The notes: generated by a model not told the origin, from the sequence alone. Counted from the first letter of the stretch, positions 1 to 11,585 are shown. The stretch is DNA of 64,000 nt from Fragum whitleyi (GCA_948146395.1 OX411559.1:29418708-29482707); one strand, 5' to 3'. Numbers and translations are program-made.

Positions 1-182
1 CTATTGTTTAAGTCATCTTAAACCACCTAGTTATGTAATAACTTGGGTCTTGAGACGTAATCGCTGGGACAAGAGGAGGTAAATAAATTTTACGCATTGT
101 CGTAAAATGAAGGTGATGATTAGCCGTCAGATCCCCGAGTGTTTTTCGAAAATACGATTTCAAGTTTGACAATGATGTGGTT

Positions 183-310
183 CTATAAACTACTCCTCAA
201 GTTGGAGTGGTTGCCAGAAATATGGTGTTTCAGTTAGTCACAACCAAACCTTAATAAACAATCACAAGTCTCTCTAAGTAACTTCCATTCTTATTGAATC
301 GTTATTTTTT
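183..310 (-). pseudogene. Two decayed finger-2 copies downstream of exon 1
   Basis: Two stretches, around 185-230 and 237-305, resemble the end of exon 1 read on the same strand. Shared landmarks are the ACTACTC..C..GTTGGA and TTATTGAATCG segments, which align with ACTACTCTTCATATTGAAGCG inside the exon at about 388-407. Spacing between equivalent points is about 92 and 106 bases. They are too diverged to encode fingers. I read them as tandem finger-level duplications left behind the stop codon. Confidence 0.5.
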
Positions 311-341
311 GTGTCAAAGATTGAGGAGAGTCGTGTGACTA

Positions 342-601
342 TCAATCACAACCCAACTTTAGGTGAACTACCATATGTCTCTTTAGACTACTCTTCATAT
401 TGAAGCGTTTATTACAGATATGGCAAGCGAACGGTTGTTCTCCTGTGTGTGTGTACTTGTGTCGTGCGAGATGGGAGCTCGACTGACACACCAACCCACA
501 CTCTTTACATCGATTTTCTTCTTTAAGTAAATGCGTTTTCCTCTTGCTTTTCATTTTTGGTACAAACGTCTCCTGGTGTTTAAAAGCTGGGTCAAAATAA
601 C
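342..601 (-). CDS. Two-finger C2H2 cassette exon 1 (alternative 3' end)
   Basis: A terminal coding exon for a DNA-binding C-terminus of 85 residues after a split codon. Acceptor AG is at 602-603 behind ATCTCCTATACTTGC; two bases (GT) complete a codon from the previous exon. Finger 1 is CKEC...HKYTH with helix residues SSSHLAR; the usual Phe is replaced by Cys (GLVC). Finger 2 is CHIC...HMVVH with helix MKSSLKR. The linker is HTGEQPF. The tail LKLGCD ends in TGA. It is the last cassette in transcription direction seen here, and closest to exon 2, which shares GLVCQS.SH in finger 1. Decayed finger-2 copies lie just downstream (183-310). Splicing to a shared 5' part is inferred; it could also be an isolated pseudo-exon, but the intact frame argues against that. 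Confidence 0.85.
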
Positions 602-626
602 CTGCAAGTATAGGAGATATCCACAA

Positions 627-1253
627 TCATTTTTAAAGTGAAGATAATTGGTAAGACAACTTTCTAATCAAGAGGTCTAGAATGACCTTACATCGCTCAC
701 CTGACAAATCTTCCAATGATTGAGAAGAAATATCGAAAAGGGCTTTCAAGGGGACTTTCACAGCACATGTATTTACAAAGATGGTTAACTAAATCTGATA
801 GGCGAATATACTATTAGACTGTTAGACTACAAAGTAAGGAAAGGGAACGTTCATATTTCAATGCAAACCCATTTTTACAAACATGTTTTGAGGCGGGTCA
901 CAGCTCAACACGACTGTCAATTCTTCGTCTTGGTTTGGGGAATATTGCAAGATTTTTTATAAAGTTAAACAACATTAAGTCTTTTAGGGGAATATTCTCA
1001 GGCAAATCAAGTTGCAAGAATAGCCGGTAAGAAATGGCATATTCTAATAATCTTTAACAAATATTGCACTTTTTAGGACATCATATCAAATCATTAGAGT
1101 AAGATGAAAAATCCCGCTAAATAAGACTTTCAAGTAGTCATAATGAACATCTTAACAATCTCACTCCAACGAACGCACCTCAGACGTGGTTAAAAACCGA
1201 TGTTAAACAAACAAGAGAGTTTGGAGAAGATGGATTTCTCACCTGAATATAGA
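627..1253. other. Intronic sequence, no feature recognised
   Basis: AT-rich sequence upstream of the exon 1 acceptor. I see a weak pearl-like 5' end near 670-705 (AAGAGGTCTAGAATGACC, then CGCTCACCTGAC), but no core or 3' end that I can pair with it. No coding potential seen. Confidence 0.4.
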
Positions 1254-1508
1254 CGCCGTCATAGCGCAATTGGTAGCGTGTCAGACTGTCAATCTAGAGG
1301 TCCCGGAATTGATCCTCGACGGCGGCATTCATACTTTCCGAATATTTGTCTCTCACCAATGGTTAGATAATCGTAGACCTATGTAGACCTATCCTTTCTT
1401 AGCCTCCAGCTGCTATCCTACATAGTTCTACGATTATCAACCCATTGATGAGGGACAAATGGTCAGAAAGGATGAGTGCCGCCGTCCGGAATCGAACCCC
1501 GAGGCCTT
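1254..1508. repeat. Head-to-head pair of tRNA-derived SINE fragments
   Basis: The left part (from 1254) is a tRNA-like head on the plus strand, with an A-box-like stretch ATAGCGCAATTGGTAGCG, ACTGTCAATC in the anticodon position and a B-box-like GGAATTGATCC. The right part (about 1395-1508) is the same family on the minus strand, ending in GGAATCGAACCCC. The two form an inverted repeat. The head matches other SINE copies in the window, so I do not call a functional tRNA gene. Confidence 0.7.
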
Positions 1509-2217
1509 TTGAAAACTACAAATGTTAACCAATATGAAAACCTGAAACGTTTTACGAAAGAAGAGAGCATTCACTAATCATTCCTTTTGTCCACTGTGAC
1601 TCAATGAAGACAAAGCAATTAAACTCTTTCCCCAATTGTGAAAATTTAAATGATTACAAGAGGATCGTGATGGTCCTACATCGGTCACATGAAAAGGCGA
1701 GTTTTAAGCTTCAATTTCTATGATATTTAGAGGATCAAAAAAAAACAAAAAAAAAAAAAAAAAACAATGCAATACCTTTTGATATAAGACTGAAAAGTTC
1801 TATGAATCATTTCGGTAGACCAAGGCGAAACAGTACAACAAGTTTTGTAATTTGTCTATAGGTTAAATTCAGACATTTTTCATTTGTATTTCCTCTATTA
1901 ACTCTGTTAAGGTTCATGTTTAGTGTTTGATATCCAATTTTAAGGGCACTTCATTTGGCAAGAATAAGCAGTATGTCAAGGTATATATCAAAATGAAGCT
2001 ATTCATGAGCACAAGCATTTAAGCAACATAAGACTGCCATAGCTATATTTTTCTCACTCCGTTGTCATAGCAACATGATTTCTTTATAGATCCCGATTTT
2101 GATCATTATTAGGATGTAATCTAGTGGATAAATTGGATAATCGGATTTCAGGTAAGCTAAAAATTGATCTAAAATTTGAAGGAGCCAGCATACAACAAAG
2201 AAGCGAATGTAATATTA
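1509..2217. other. Intronic sequence with a poly-A run
   Basis: No gene. Contains an A-rich run at about 1737-1764 with two C interruptions. A diverged pearl-like 5' end (AAGAGGATCGTGATGGTCC, then GGTCACATG) begins near 1660. Nothing else recognised. Confidence 0.45.
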
Positions 2218-4290
2218 AAACAAGGGGCCATGAGGGCCTGAGGCGCTCTCCTGTCAACCCATTTTACCTAAAGCTTATCTGATATTTCAAATGTTTGATT
2301 GCTTAAGTTTCAATATAATTCAACATTATTAATTGAATGAATCACAAAAAATAGATTGTTCTACTTCAAAATTCACTAAGACCCATTTTCCCTTAATTTA
2401 AGACGGGTTTGACATATTTTCGACAGTGACGATCCCAATGACCCTATTATCATCTGAGTCAAGAGAAACTGGTAATGTTTGTAGATTTTTTTCCATGTGA
2501 ACAAAATTACACTTACTGAAATTCTATAAGTTCCCTTTCAGTGTTTTCTGGGAAATTTTCCCGTTTTCGAAAGCTACGATGAACCTACAATAGTCTGATT
2601 ATGAAAGTTTCATAATCGTAAGTGAAATTCCACAAGAGCCATGTCGGACATGGCCATCCCCCGCCGAGAAAGCTTGATAGTAAACTGAAGCCTAATAGAT
2701 TAAGGGTTTTACTTTAAGAAATTAAGCCCCTACAAAATCTAAGTCTTTAAAATAACAAAGGGAAATAACTCCAAAATAATGCAAGCAAGAGTTGTAGTTC
2801 TTGTGCACTGCACTCCTCTTCCATAAGATCTATCCACCCTTAAAGTTTCAAGTTGATAGCTTTAACTTTAGGAGATATGCTCCGGACAAAATCTAAGTCT
2901 TAAAAATAACAAAGGGCAATAACTCCAAAATTATACAAGCAAGAGTTATAGTTCTTGTGCACTGCACTTCTCTTCCATGAGATCTATCCTCCCATAAAGT
3001 TTCAAGTTGATAGCTTAAATATTTTAGGAGATATGCTCCGGACAAAATCTAAGTCTTAAAAATAACAAAGGGCAATAACTCCAAAATAATGCAAGCAAGA
3101 GTTGTAGTTCTTGTGCACTGCACTTCGCTTCTATGTGATCTATCCATCCATAAAGTTTCAAGTAAATAGCTATTATACTTTAGAAGATATGCTCCCGACA
3201 AAATCTAAGACTTAAAAATAACAAAGGGCAATAACTCAAAAATTATGCAAGCCAGAGTTGTAGTTCTTGTGCACTGCACTTCTCCTCCATGAAATCTATC
3301 CACCCATAAAGTTTCAAGTTGATAGCTATTATACATTAGGAGATATGCTCCGGACAAAATCTAAGTCTTAAAAAAAACAAAGGGAAATAACTCCATAATT
3401 ATGCAAGCACGAGTTGTAGTTTTGGGGAACTGCACTTCTTCTCCATAAGATCTATCCACTCATAAAGTTTCAAGTTGATAACTATTATACTTTAGGAGAT
3501 ATGCTCCGGACAAAATCTAAGTCTTTAAAATAACAAAGGGCAATAACTCCAAAAATATGCAAGCAAGAGTTGTAGTTCTTGTGCACTGCACTTTTCCTCC
3601 ATGAGATCTATCCACCCATAAAGTTTCAAGTTGATAGCTATTATACTTTAGGAGATATGCTCCGGACAAGTTTAGTGACGAAAGGACGGAATGACGGACG
3701 GAGAGCATTACTATATCCGCTTCGCCGAAAACGGCGGGGGATAATAAGGCCCGTTTTCACGGTTTTCTGACAACGACCCCCATTTTAGAAAGCGAAAATC
3801 CTTATGACCTAACAATAATGCAGTAAAAATTTCAAGACGAACCAAAATTATTTGTACACTAAATCACGTAGGCAAGATGGCACAGTTTGGTAATTTCCAA
3901 AGAATCATACCCATTTTTGAAAGTGATGATCCTCGTGACTGAACAATCATCTTGTAAAAGGTTTCATGAGAATTCGATAACATGTGTAGACATTATCGTG
4001 TAAACAAGATTACACTTATTGGAATTCTTGAGTGGAATTCCATATATCTCATTTTCCCGTAATTTCAAACGGATCGTCCCATCTTTGAAAGCGACAATTC
4101 TTATAACTTACCACAAATTCAATAAGGCCCCTCAGCCCATGTTTCCCGAAGGAACGGTCAAATATATACAATAGCGACGACCCTTAAGACCATTGAATCA
4201 ACATGTGAAAGTTTAACGAAAATTCTATTCTATTTGTGGACCTTATCGCGTAAACGTGAAAAGGTTTATGGATAACCACACAGATGGACG
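2218..4290 (+). mobile_element. Pearl-like element interrupted by a second pearl element
   Basis: Begins with AACAAGGGGCCATGAGGGCC, the standard 5' hairpin plan. Core-like units (CATTTT.GAAAG.GA.GATCC...GACC, ...AACAAGATTACACTTA.TGAATTC) occur on both sides of the nested element at 2632-3747, which splits the core. The 3' end is diverged; I place it near the ACAGATGGACGTAC stretch by analogy with other copies. Confidence 0.5.
2632..3747 (+). mobile_element. Pearl/Helentron-like element, CCCCCGCCG subfamily, with six 156-bp tandem units
   Basis: The 5' end has a perfect 8-bp stem (GCCATGTC-G-GACATGGC) followed by ATCCCCCGCCG. The 3' end has CGCCG-AAAA-CGGCG and then CGGCGGGGGAT before AATAA; the 11-base 5' and 3' segments are exact reverse complements. 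Between them the mark AAAGGG(A/C)AATAACT recurs with ggg at 2760, 2914, 3070, 3226, 3382 and 3538, a steady period of 154-156 bases. No coding capacity. Confidence 0.8.
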
Positions 4291-4299
4291 TACAAACAA

Positions 4300-4834
4300 C
4301 GCGCCATCGCTGCTGCATTCTGTGAATAAAAGTAGAAAATATGCTCCTATTCACAAGATGAAGAATAAATATCAACCTAATCCATCCTTATATAAAACGT
4401 TTTTTTTTTTTCATTATTATTATTTTATTTTACATCCTCATGTACATGTAGTGTTATAAAAAATTGTTAGGATTTGCTTTAACAAGAATATTTTTTTCTG
4501 TTCCACCAGAGAAAATTACCAAATTCCGACTATATGTGGAAGTAAGTTGACTAGGAACATTATAAGATGTTGACGTACAGACGTACGAAAATTTGACATA
4601 CATGTCCCCTTTTTCTCTGATACGCAGAATTTTACAAATCCCGACAACATGCGCAAGGTCTGGTGACTAGAAACAGTTTGTAAAGGTAAAATCCAAATCG
4701 TTCCAAAAATGAAGGAGTTGCGTTCATAATATTGGGACGTACGTGTTGGAGTGTCACTTATTGTCCCCGATTTCTACAACTCTCTATCGTTTCGTTAAAC
4801 TACACACTAAACGATGTCTATGAATAAACATGTG
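4300..4834. other. Intronic sequence, nothing recognised
   Basis: AT-rich; T-run near 4400. Short fragments resemble pearl cores (AAATTACCAAATTCCGAC at about 4513 and CAAATCCCGACAACATG at about 4634), too weak to call. Confidence 0.35.
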
Positions 4835-5040
4835 TGTAATTTATTTTGAATATGGTTTACCGTCGCTTTCAACAATCTTTCAATTATATCCCGGCGACTG
4901 GAGCATCTAACAATGTATTCCTTGTATTTCTCACACCAGTACCACCATTACATCCTTTCCTAGCCTCGAGCTGCTATTCCATATAGGTCTACGATTTTCT
5001 ACCCATTGGTTGAAGACAAACATTCGGAATTTGTGTGAAT
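4835..5040 (-). repeat. tRNA-derived SINE, 5' truncated
   Basis: Carries the SINE body on the minus strand (GGCGACTGGAGCATCTAACA, then CCTTTCCTAGCCTCGAGCTG, then TCTACGATTTTCTACCCATT). The tRNA-like head present in full copies is missing at the right end, as expected for incomplete reverse transcription. Confidence 0.7.
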
Positions 5041-6439
5041 GTTAAGTATTAAATGTAACAAATTCTCCTCGAAATTACAAGGAAATATATTTGTAGACAA
5101 ACTTTCGGACAGATAAATTGACGGGCATAGATAAAACCTACCAACTCAGGATGCGAACAATTTTGCAAACTTTTTGAAACTGCACTTCCATTTTCACGCG
5201 AATACACATGCAAAGCTGGATTGCATTTCTCACGAAAAAATAAGTACAAATAATTCCAAGGATGAGCAAAGTTTTTGCTTTACGTCGTCATAAAATGGAT
5301 TTATTGAAAATTTCGTGTGGAAGACTAAAATAATTATCTGTGTAAACCGAATGAGTAAAGTTGACCCCCGCCCTTCTTTGACAATGTTACAAACAATACT
5401 GTGTATAGTTGTCCTTTAGGACTACAGCCAGAGTTAGAATTTCTACTTAAACCCGACCAAATTTCGAATATTTGACTTCAACACGAACAAATTTAAATGG
5501 TATCGGCCAACTCTCTTTGTGACACGTCACGAAAAATACTGTCAGAGTTCTCAGTAAAATGAATATTTGAAAAAGAAAACTGGTAGTAGAGGAAAATGAA
5601 AGAAAAGCAAAGAATAATTATTCTGGATTCATAAATCCGCCAACTGAAAATGGTTCGCAGTCCGCGAAGTAAGGGTATGGTTGACACAAGGGTTTTAAGA
5701 GATGCAGGATTTGTGCATCTGAGACTCTTAAATAAATAACCAGGACTCTAAAAACTCTCTGATGAGAGTCCCTAGGACCCTCTTGGGATCAACTCCAGAA
5801 ATGAATTCTTTTCTGGAGTTGATCTCAAAAGGCACATATCTATCCAAAACCTTGTGTGGTCTACTCCAGAGAATGTTTGAATATTTACACAAAAACATAA
5901 GTATATCAAAAAAGAGATGGTCTACATTAAAGCAGGGACTCAAAATTTTATAGAAAGGACCCCTATGGGCCAAGCTAAAGAGTCATTAGGACCGCATTTT
6001 ATTGTTATGCCAAAACCCTGCGATACCTTACTCACTACCTAGACGGTTCCTTTTTCTGTTGACGGGTCGTATCCCAAGCTAATGAAGATTGACATGCATG
6101 AGAGTCTGCCTTATCGAGAATCAAAGGGCGTGGCTATCAAATTCAGACGAAAGTAACATCAGGAATGATTCAAACAATATACAATGTTTTATTATTACTT
6201 CAGAACAACATACAAACGGGTCCTCAACAAAATTTAATTTCGTCAAACGCTACATAATAAACATATCCCACACAAATCACGCTCGAAAGATTAAGTTAAA
6301 ATCAGTTTTTCTCTATACCATTTTGAAATCAATGTGACATCGGGATACCTCGAGTTTACATCATATCATTCAGTAACGCTAGCGGAAACCGTGACGATTC
6401 GTCATAGCAACCAATTAAAAGGATGTTGGAATGGGCTTT
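5041..6439. other. Intronic sequence, no gene supported
   Basis: Contains one 81-codon frame on the minus strand (5728-5973) without recognisable homology and with an inverted repeat inside (CTCCAGAAATGAATTCTTTTCTGGAG near 5788-5820). A second frame of 82 codons on the plus strand (6089-6337) is also unrecognised. I treat both as chance frames. Confidence 0.4.
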
Positions 6440-6770
6440 GAAGTCCTTTTCAACATCTTTTTAAGTTACATCTTTGCGGCTGGAGCACATAACAGTGCAT
6501 TCCGGGTATTCTCACACCAGTGCTCACATTACATCATTTCCTAGTCTCCATCTCGATTGATCAGCGCGAAACGGTTGTAAGTCCCTATAAACTATAGGGA
6601 GTTACAACTGTTTCGCGCCGAGTCATCGATCTGCCAATTAGGTTTACCGTTATCCACCATTGGCGATATACAAATATCGGAGAGGATATGTCCGACCGCC
6701 GGGGATCGAACATATGACGCCCGATGATTGAAGTTCGGAAATTTTGATGCGCTACCAACTGCCGACTTGA
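6440..6770 (-). repeat. tRNA-derived SINE split by a palindromic MITE
   Basis: The SINE body (GCGGCTGGAGCACATAACAG, TTTCCTAGTCTCCATCT) is interrupted at 6556-6628, then resumes with CCATTGGCGATATACAAATA and a minus-strand head (GGGGATCGAACATATGACGC, GCGCTACCAACTGCCGAC). The order shows that the palindrome inserted later. Confidence 0.7.
6556..6628. mobile_element. Small palindromic MITE
   Basis: Arms of about 30 bases: left CGCGAAACGGTTGTAAGTCC, right GAGTTACAACTGTTTCGCG, around a short ATAAACTAT centre. Related copies are at 25579-25646 and 63145-63216, with a diverged one at 49150-49222. No coding capacity. Confidence 0.7.
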
Positions 6771-6901
6771 AATTTAATGTTAAACAATACTAAAACGTCA
6801 CAACTTACAGGGAATCCAGACATCGGGCCGGTTGAACTCTGCGCTTTTTTCTACCATAATCGTATTTCTCATTTGTTCTGATTTGTTTGGGGTTTTTCTT
6901 T

Positions 6902-6922
6902 TGTGTGTGTGTGTGTGTGTGT
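6902..6922 (+). repeat. (TG)n microsatellite
   Basis: About ten uninterrupted TG units followed by T-rich GTTT repeats. Confidence 0.9.
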
Positions 6923-7064
6923 TTTTTGTTTGTTTGTTTTGGTTAGGCATTAAAAATTGACCTTGTAAGATTACCTTTACTTTACCTTTCAAATATGTAT
7001 TGACGAGAAAAACCTTCATGCCTAACATATGAGCACTGTTACTAGATTATACTAATGTTGAAGT

Positions 7065-7362
7065 AACAAGAGCTGTCACTGTAAGATGACAATGCCCCCG
7101 ACACCGCTTTGATTTTAAATTATGGCCAATCTATGTTGAAGGTCAAGGTCATCCAGGGGTCAAGGTCACCAAAGTATGTGCCTACAGAAAGGTAATGTAC
7201 CAAGGAATGTTGTGGTAAAGTATGATGCGAATATGTTAAGTAATAAGGAAGTTATGGCCAATGTTAAAGTTTTTGGACGGAATGACGGACGGACGGACGG
7301 ACAGACGGACGGACGGACGGACAAGTCAAATTTATGATGCCTCCCTATCGGGGGCATAAAAA
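7065..7362 (+). mobile_element. Pearl-like element, ATGCCCCCGA subfamily
   Basis: Starts AACAAGAGCTGTCACTGTAA with stem TGTCA...TGACA, then ATGCCCCCGA. Ends CTATCGGGGGCATAAAAA; TCGGGGGCAT is the exact reverse complement of the 5' segment. A GGAC tetranucleotide run (about 7273-7322) precedes the 3' hairpin. A shorter copy with a deleted interior is at 56292-56482. Confidence 0.8.
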
Positions 7363-7607
7363 GAAAATGTTACGTAAGGGGGTTAAGTATCTCAGACGGA
7401 CGGATATGCGGACGCCGCTTATACAACAATGGATAGATCAATTGATGTGGGGACATAAAACATGTGACGCTTTAGACAACAATTTTGCCTTTAAAGTAAT
7501 TGTTAATTTCATTCTATGTTGATAATCAAGTAACCCATCTGTTGAATCTTAACTTTGATTCGACAGCTACGTATTTTATTGGTTAATTTCCTTTTCTCGG
7601 GTGTTGT

Positions 7608-7852
7608 TCAATTTAACTTCATATGTACTGCCATGTGACTCTTCAAATTACTCCTTCTGTTGAAGCATTTACCACAAATATGGCAAGCAAATGGCCGTTC
7701 ACCCGTATGTATGTATGTGTGTGTTCTCATGTGCGAGGCTGACTGACACACTAATCCACATATCTTGCACGTAAGGCTGTCAGTGGATGCCTTTTCTTTC
7801 ACTTTCGTTATATTGGATAGTGTGTCTAGAGTTGGAGCACAAACAAAAGGAT
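7608..7852 (-). CDS. Two-finger C2H2 cassette exon 2
   Basis: Encodes 80 residues after a split codon; acceptor AG at 7853-7854 follows a T-rich tract (GTTTTGTTTTCTTAC). The entering bases AT would give Asp if the donor supplies G. Finger 1 CKIC...HTYIH has helix SASHMRT and Cys in place of the core Phe (GLVC), as in exon 1. Finger 2 CHIC...HMAVH has helix RRSNLKS. The linker is canonical HTGERPF. Ends KLN then TGA. A run of Lys/Thr/Ser between acceptor and finger 1 serves as spacer. Similar to exon 1 in both fingers, suggesting an older duplication. An upstream in-frame ATG exists only inside the intron, so it is not a plausible start. Confidence 0.87.
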
Positions 7853-7928
7853 CTGTAAGAAAACAAAACAGTATCAATATTTTATCATTGTATAGATTAA
7901 AACTTATTCTGTTGGATTTAAATTTGTT

Positions 7929-8093
7929 TTAAGGTAGCGGAACTGTAATAGATCGGCAACATTGCGGCACTCATAAACTTTCACAATGTTGACCGAGATT
8001 TCCTGATTAAAATCATTAAGAAACCATGGTTAGCACTGTTGAAGTTCATTACTTCCGAAACATTGCAGAACTATTACTGGTTAACTACCTTAA
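7929..8093. mobile_element. TIR MITE with TTAAGGTAG ends
   Basis: Left end TTAAGGTAGCGGAACTG, right end GGTTAACTACCTTAA: inverted terminal repeats. Internal CACAATGTTGACC.AGATTTCC is shared with the longer copy at 50203-50445. Non-coding. Confidence 0.65.
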
Positions 8094-9047
8094 ATCACTA
8101 ATTTTTGACATTTAAACCAGTGTAAATCATGACCCACCCCTAAATAATTAAGCCTAGAGCAGATAGTGTAGACCACAATCAGAGTTCACGCCTTTGCAGG
8201 CTGATTTTACCCTTTTTGTGTACAGGAATATATGGTGAACAGCACTGCAGGATAAGGGTTTATATAATATGACCTACGTCGCGGGAGTGAAATAACCCCG
8301 TTGAATATTTTTGATATTACATGGTGTTATTACACTAGTGGAATAACTATGCAAATGAGCTCAGAGCGAATAGCACCGCTATCTTGTAACTGCAAAAATG
8401 ACGTCATTATGTATATATTGTGACGTCAGTTTTAAACGGCGTTATAAATTTCGAGAAAAAATTAAAATAATTAATTCCCGTGATTTTGACGATTTTTTGC
8501 AAAAATTCGGACCATATTATTAATAGAATACCAAATTTGTGCTCATAAAACACCGAATTTATAAAACATGTCATCTTAAACAGATAGAAACTCGGCATAG
8601 CCTCATTTTTATCTGTTTATAGATGACTTGTTTAATAAATTCGGTATTCAATGACCACTCATTCAATATCCTCTATATATATTTTCAGCGAAAACATCTT
8701 CAGTGAGTGAACAACTAAACAAGAGTGCCGCCTACAAGTGACTGGCTCTCTTGCGTTGGTTTAAACAATCTCAGTAGAAAGAGAAGATCAATTCAAAAAA
8801 AATTCAGCTTATAGATGCCTTCGCTCGGCTATTGAGTGCTGTAGAATGGATAAAAAAATCTTTAAAAGTGTAAAACAAACCATGTTGTTTACTAATTCCA
8901 AGTTTATCTGATATTGCTACATTGTTTCTTCAATAAAGATTTTGCTATAAATTTTAAAATAGTGGACTGCAATAGCAATAGCTTAAGTAGAAAAAGAGAT
9001 ATAACTGATATACAATAGTTGCACATAAAAACTAAACAAAGAAGGTA
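8094..9047. other. Intronic sequence with an inverted repeat
   Basis: Contains TGACGTCA-like sites near 8399-8428 and an inverted repeat at about 8552-8645 (ACCGAATTTATAAAACATG against TTGTTTAATAAATTCGGT with ATGTCATCTTAAACAGAT paired to ATCTGTTTATAGATGACT). Also a pearl-like 5' fragment AACAAGAGTGCCGCCTACAAG at about 8718. No coding potential. Confidence 0.45.
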
Positions 9048-10302
9048 AACAAGAGGACCAAGATGGTCCTAGATCGCTCACCTGAGTCTCTTTGACCCCT
9101 GGGACATCACATTAATTAGATAGGCAGATGTCAAAATGAAGATAATTGCCTAAGATCAATACCATGGAACGTTTCCAGCAAAAAGCAAGACAGATATGCC
9201 TTTTTGCTCATTGATTCTATGTAAAAAGGGATTCACCCGGTCGGACCCCAAATGTGATCCCAGGGTCTCGATATGAACAAACTTGGAAAAGGTCCATAAG
9301 ATGATGCTACATACTAAATATGAAAGCTGTCTGCCTACTGGTTTCAAAAAAGAAGATTTTTGAAGGTTTTCCTATTTTCACCCTTCGTGCTCAGATGAGC
9401 TGTAAGGGATGCGCCCGGGTGGAGCCCAAATATGAACCAAGGGTCTTGATATGAACAAACTTGGTAGGGGCCCAGTAGATAATACTACATACCAAAAATG
9501 AAAGCAGTGTGCCCTCTGGTTTCGATTAAAGAAGATTTTAAAAGATTTTCACTCTTTGATTCTATATAAAAAGGGTTGCTCCCAGATGGAGCCCAAATAT
9601 GATCCTAGGGTCTTGATATGAACAAACTTGGAAGAGGTCTACTAGATGATGCTACATACCAAATATGAAAGCTGTCTGCCTTCTGGTTTCATAGAAGAAG
9701 ATTTTTGAAGATTTTCATTTTTTTACCCTTCGTGCTCATAAGAGATAAAGGGATGCACCTGTGCAAAGCCCAAATATAACCCAAGCATCTTGATATGAAC
9801 AAACTTGGTAGAGGCCCATTAGATGATGCTACATACCAAATATGAAAGCTGTCTGCCTTCTGGTTTCAGAGAAGAAGATTTTTAAAGATTTTCGCTCTTT
9901 GATTCTATGTAAAAAGGGTTGGGCCCGGGCAAAGCCCAAATATGACCCCAGGGTCTTGATATGAACAAACTTGGTAGAGGTCCACTAGATGATGCTACAT
10001 ACCAAATATGAAAGCTGTCTGCCTTCTGGTTTCAGAGAAGAAGATTTTTAAAGATTTTCATATTTTCACCCTTTTTGTTAAGGGTAAAGGGAAAGTTAAG
10101 GGTGGATTTCATTTATTTGAACAACTTTGGTAGAGCTTCACCCAAGGAACATCCCTGCCAAGTTTCATCAAGATTGGCCCACTGGTTTAGGAGGAGAAGA
10201 TGTTTAAAGAAATTGTGGACGACGGACGACGCACGACTGACGACGGACATTCTACGATCACAATAGCTCACCTTGAGCACTTCGTGCTCAGGTGAGCTAA
10301 AA
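9048..10302 (+). mobile_element. Pearl-like element, GCTCACCTGAG subfamily
   Basis: The 5' end carries a perfect stem AGGACCA-AGA-TGGTCCT then GCTCACCTGAG. The 3' end is a hairpin (GAGCAC-TTC-GTGCTC) inside CTCACCTTGAG...CTCAGGTGAGC, then TAAAA; the 5' segment is the reverse complement of the 3' end. The core has five units marked by CTACATAC at about 9307, 9485, 9652, 9829 and 9995. Spacings alternate near 177 and 167 bases, so the true unit may be a dimer of about 344. Confidence 0.82.
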
Positions 10303-11585
10303 AGGGTTAAAATCCCACTTTATTTAATATTAAAGTAATGAATCTTTGTCTAGAGGATGATATTTTGGTCACAGAAGCATGTGCAGAGTTTTCAAGCAAA
10401 AGCCTCCGTAGAAACTTAGATAGAAACTTTGATATTACAGATATACATGCATGTAAAAGCTTAACCAAGATTTCGAAGTCCAAAAAGAGATAAAATTACA
10501 CTGAAATGAATATCAGAGTAATGAACCTTTGTCTATTATGGTCGCAAAGCAAGTGCCAAGTTTCAAAGCAATAGCAATTGTAAAAATAGAGATTTGACAC
10601 ACTTGCATGTAAAAACTTAACCAAAGCAGTACACCAACCCCAAAGTCGACACCCGGGTGACCAGAATAGACCCCTATTCTATAAATAGTCAAGAAGTGTC
10701 CATGTGACCATGTTTGAACATGTGAGATGTGTAACCTGATCAAACTTCTTCAATACTGAATCAAAATCAATGATCCTACAAAATTAATTCGGATAAAATG
10801 AAGTAATATATAGTAATATATAGTATATAGTAATATGTAATGTCATACAACAGACATTGATTGATCACATCAAATCCTCTTCAGAGCGTTGTTCTCCACC
10901 AAGCATAAATGGATGGGTCATGTACAACAATATTCCGACACCACTCGGCCAATCACATGTTCAACCTCGGATGTACATAGACAGACTATTTTTAAAAATT
11001 ACGGGAAAAAATTTGAAAAAACTCGATGAGGTCAGTTAAAATGGCGTTAGCCCTCAAAACTTTGAGCAAAAACATTCGACGTCGCCAATGCTACTCAATT
11101 AAGTCACAGACATGAAACCACCAAGTCTTTAAATTAATAATTCTTAAATAAGGTCTGAAAAATCTTAATTTTTGAGAATGATTCGTCATTCTCAAAAAAT
11201 TAAGATAATTCAGCTGTTATTTACTGTAAAATTTTTAAATCTCAAGATAGCGCCGGTTATTTCCGCGCTAGATTTTCTTACACAGTTTCTGCCTAACAAC
11301 AAAATGCACAATTTTGTTACATACCAATCCACCTTATATACATCCAAGGTCTGTTGCAGTTTACAGAAATTGCCGAGTGATGTTCCGAATGGGACTACAT
11401 GTGGAAATGTATGAAAATACAAATCAATAAGTCAACTATCCAAATTTTGATATGACAATAGATCTAGAAGATAAAAACACGTTAAGAATACAACATGAAT
11501 GAGTTTTTACAACAAGTACTTTCAAGAACATATGACAGATTAACTTATTCAATCAACTTATTCAACCATTAATACATGAAATGAA
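10303..11585. other. Intronic sequence with small hairpins
   Basis: No gene. Holds a diverged direct repeat (ATGAATCTTTGTCTA at about 10338 and ATGAACCTTTGTCTA at 10520), a TAGTAATATA-type simple repeat near 10803-10842, and a near-perfect hairpin at 11164-11204 (CTTAATTTTTGAGAATGA / TCATTCTCAAAAAATTAAG). Confidence 0.45.

Noticed and set aside
1254..1330. tRNA-Asp-like gene
   Set aside because: Same head as many SINE copies, and it is part of an inverted SINE pair. D and acceptor arms are too poor for a functional tRNA.
2700..3669. CRISPR-like array
   Set aside because: The 156-bp units are contiguous without spacers, within a eukaryotic mobile element.
5728..5973. 81-codon open frame on the minus strand
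   Set aside because: No domain, no signal and no splice or homology support. An inverted repeat inside and AT-rich codons suggest a chance frame.
8399..8430. TGACGTCA-like sites as a promoter
   Set aside because: Isolated palindromic words in an intron with no nearby start, exon or TATA arrangement.
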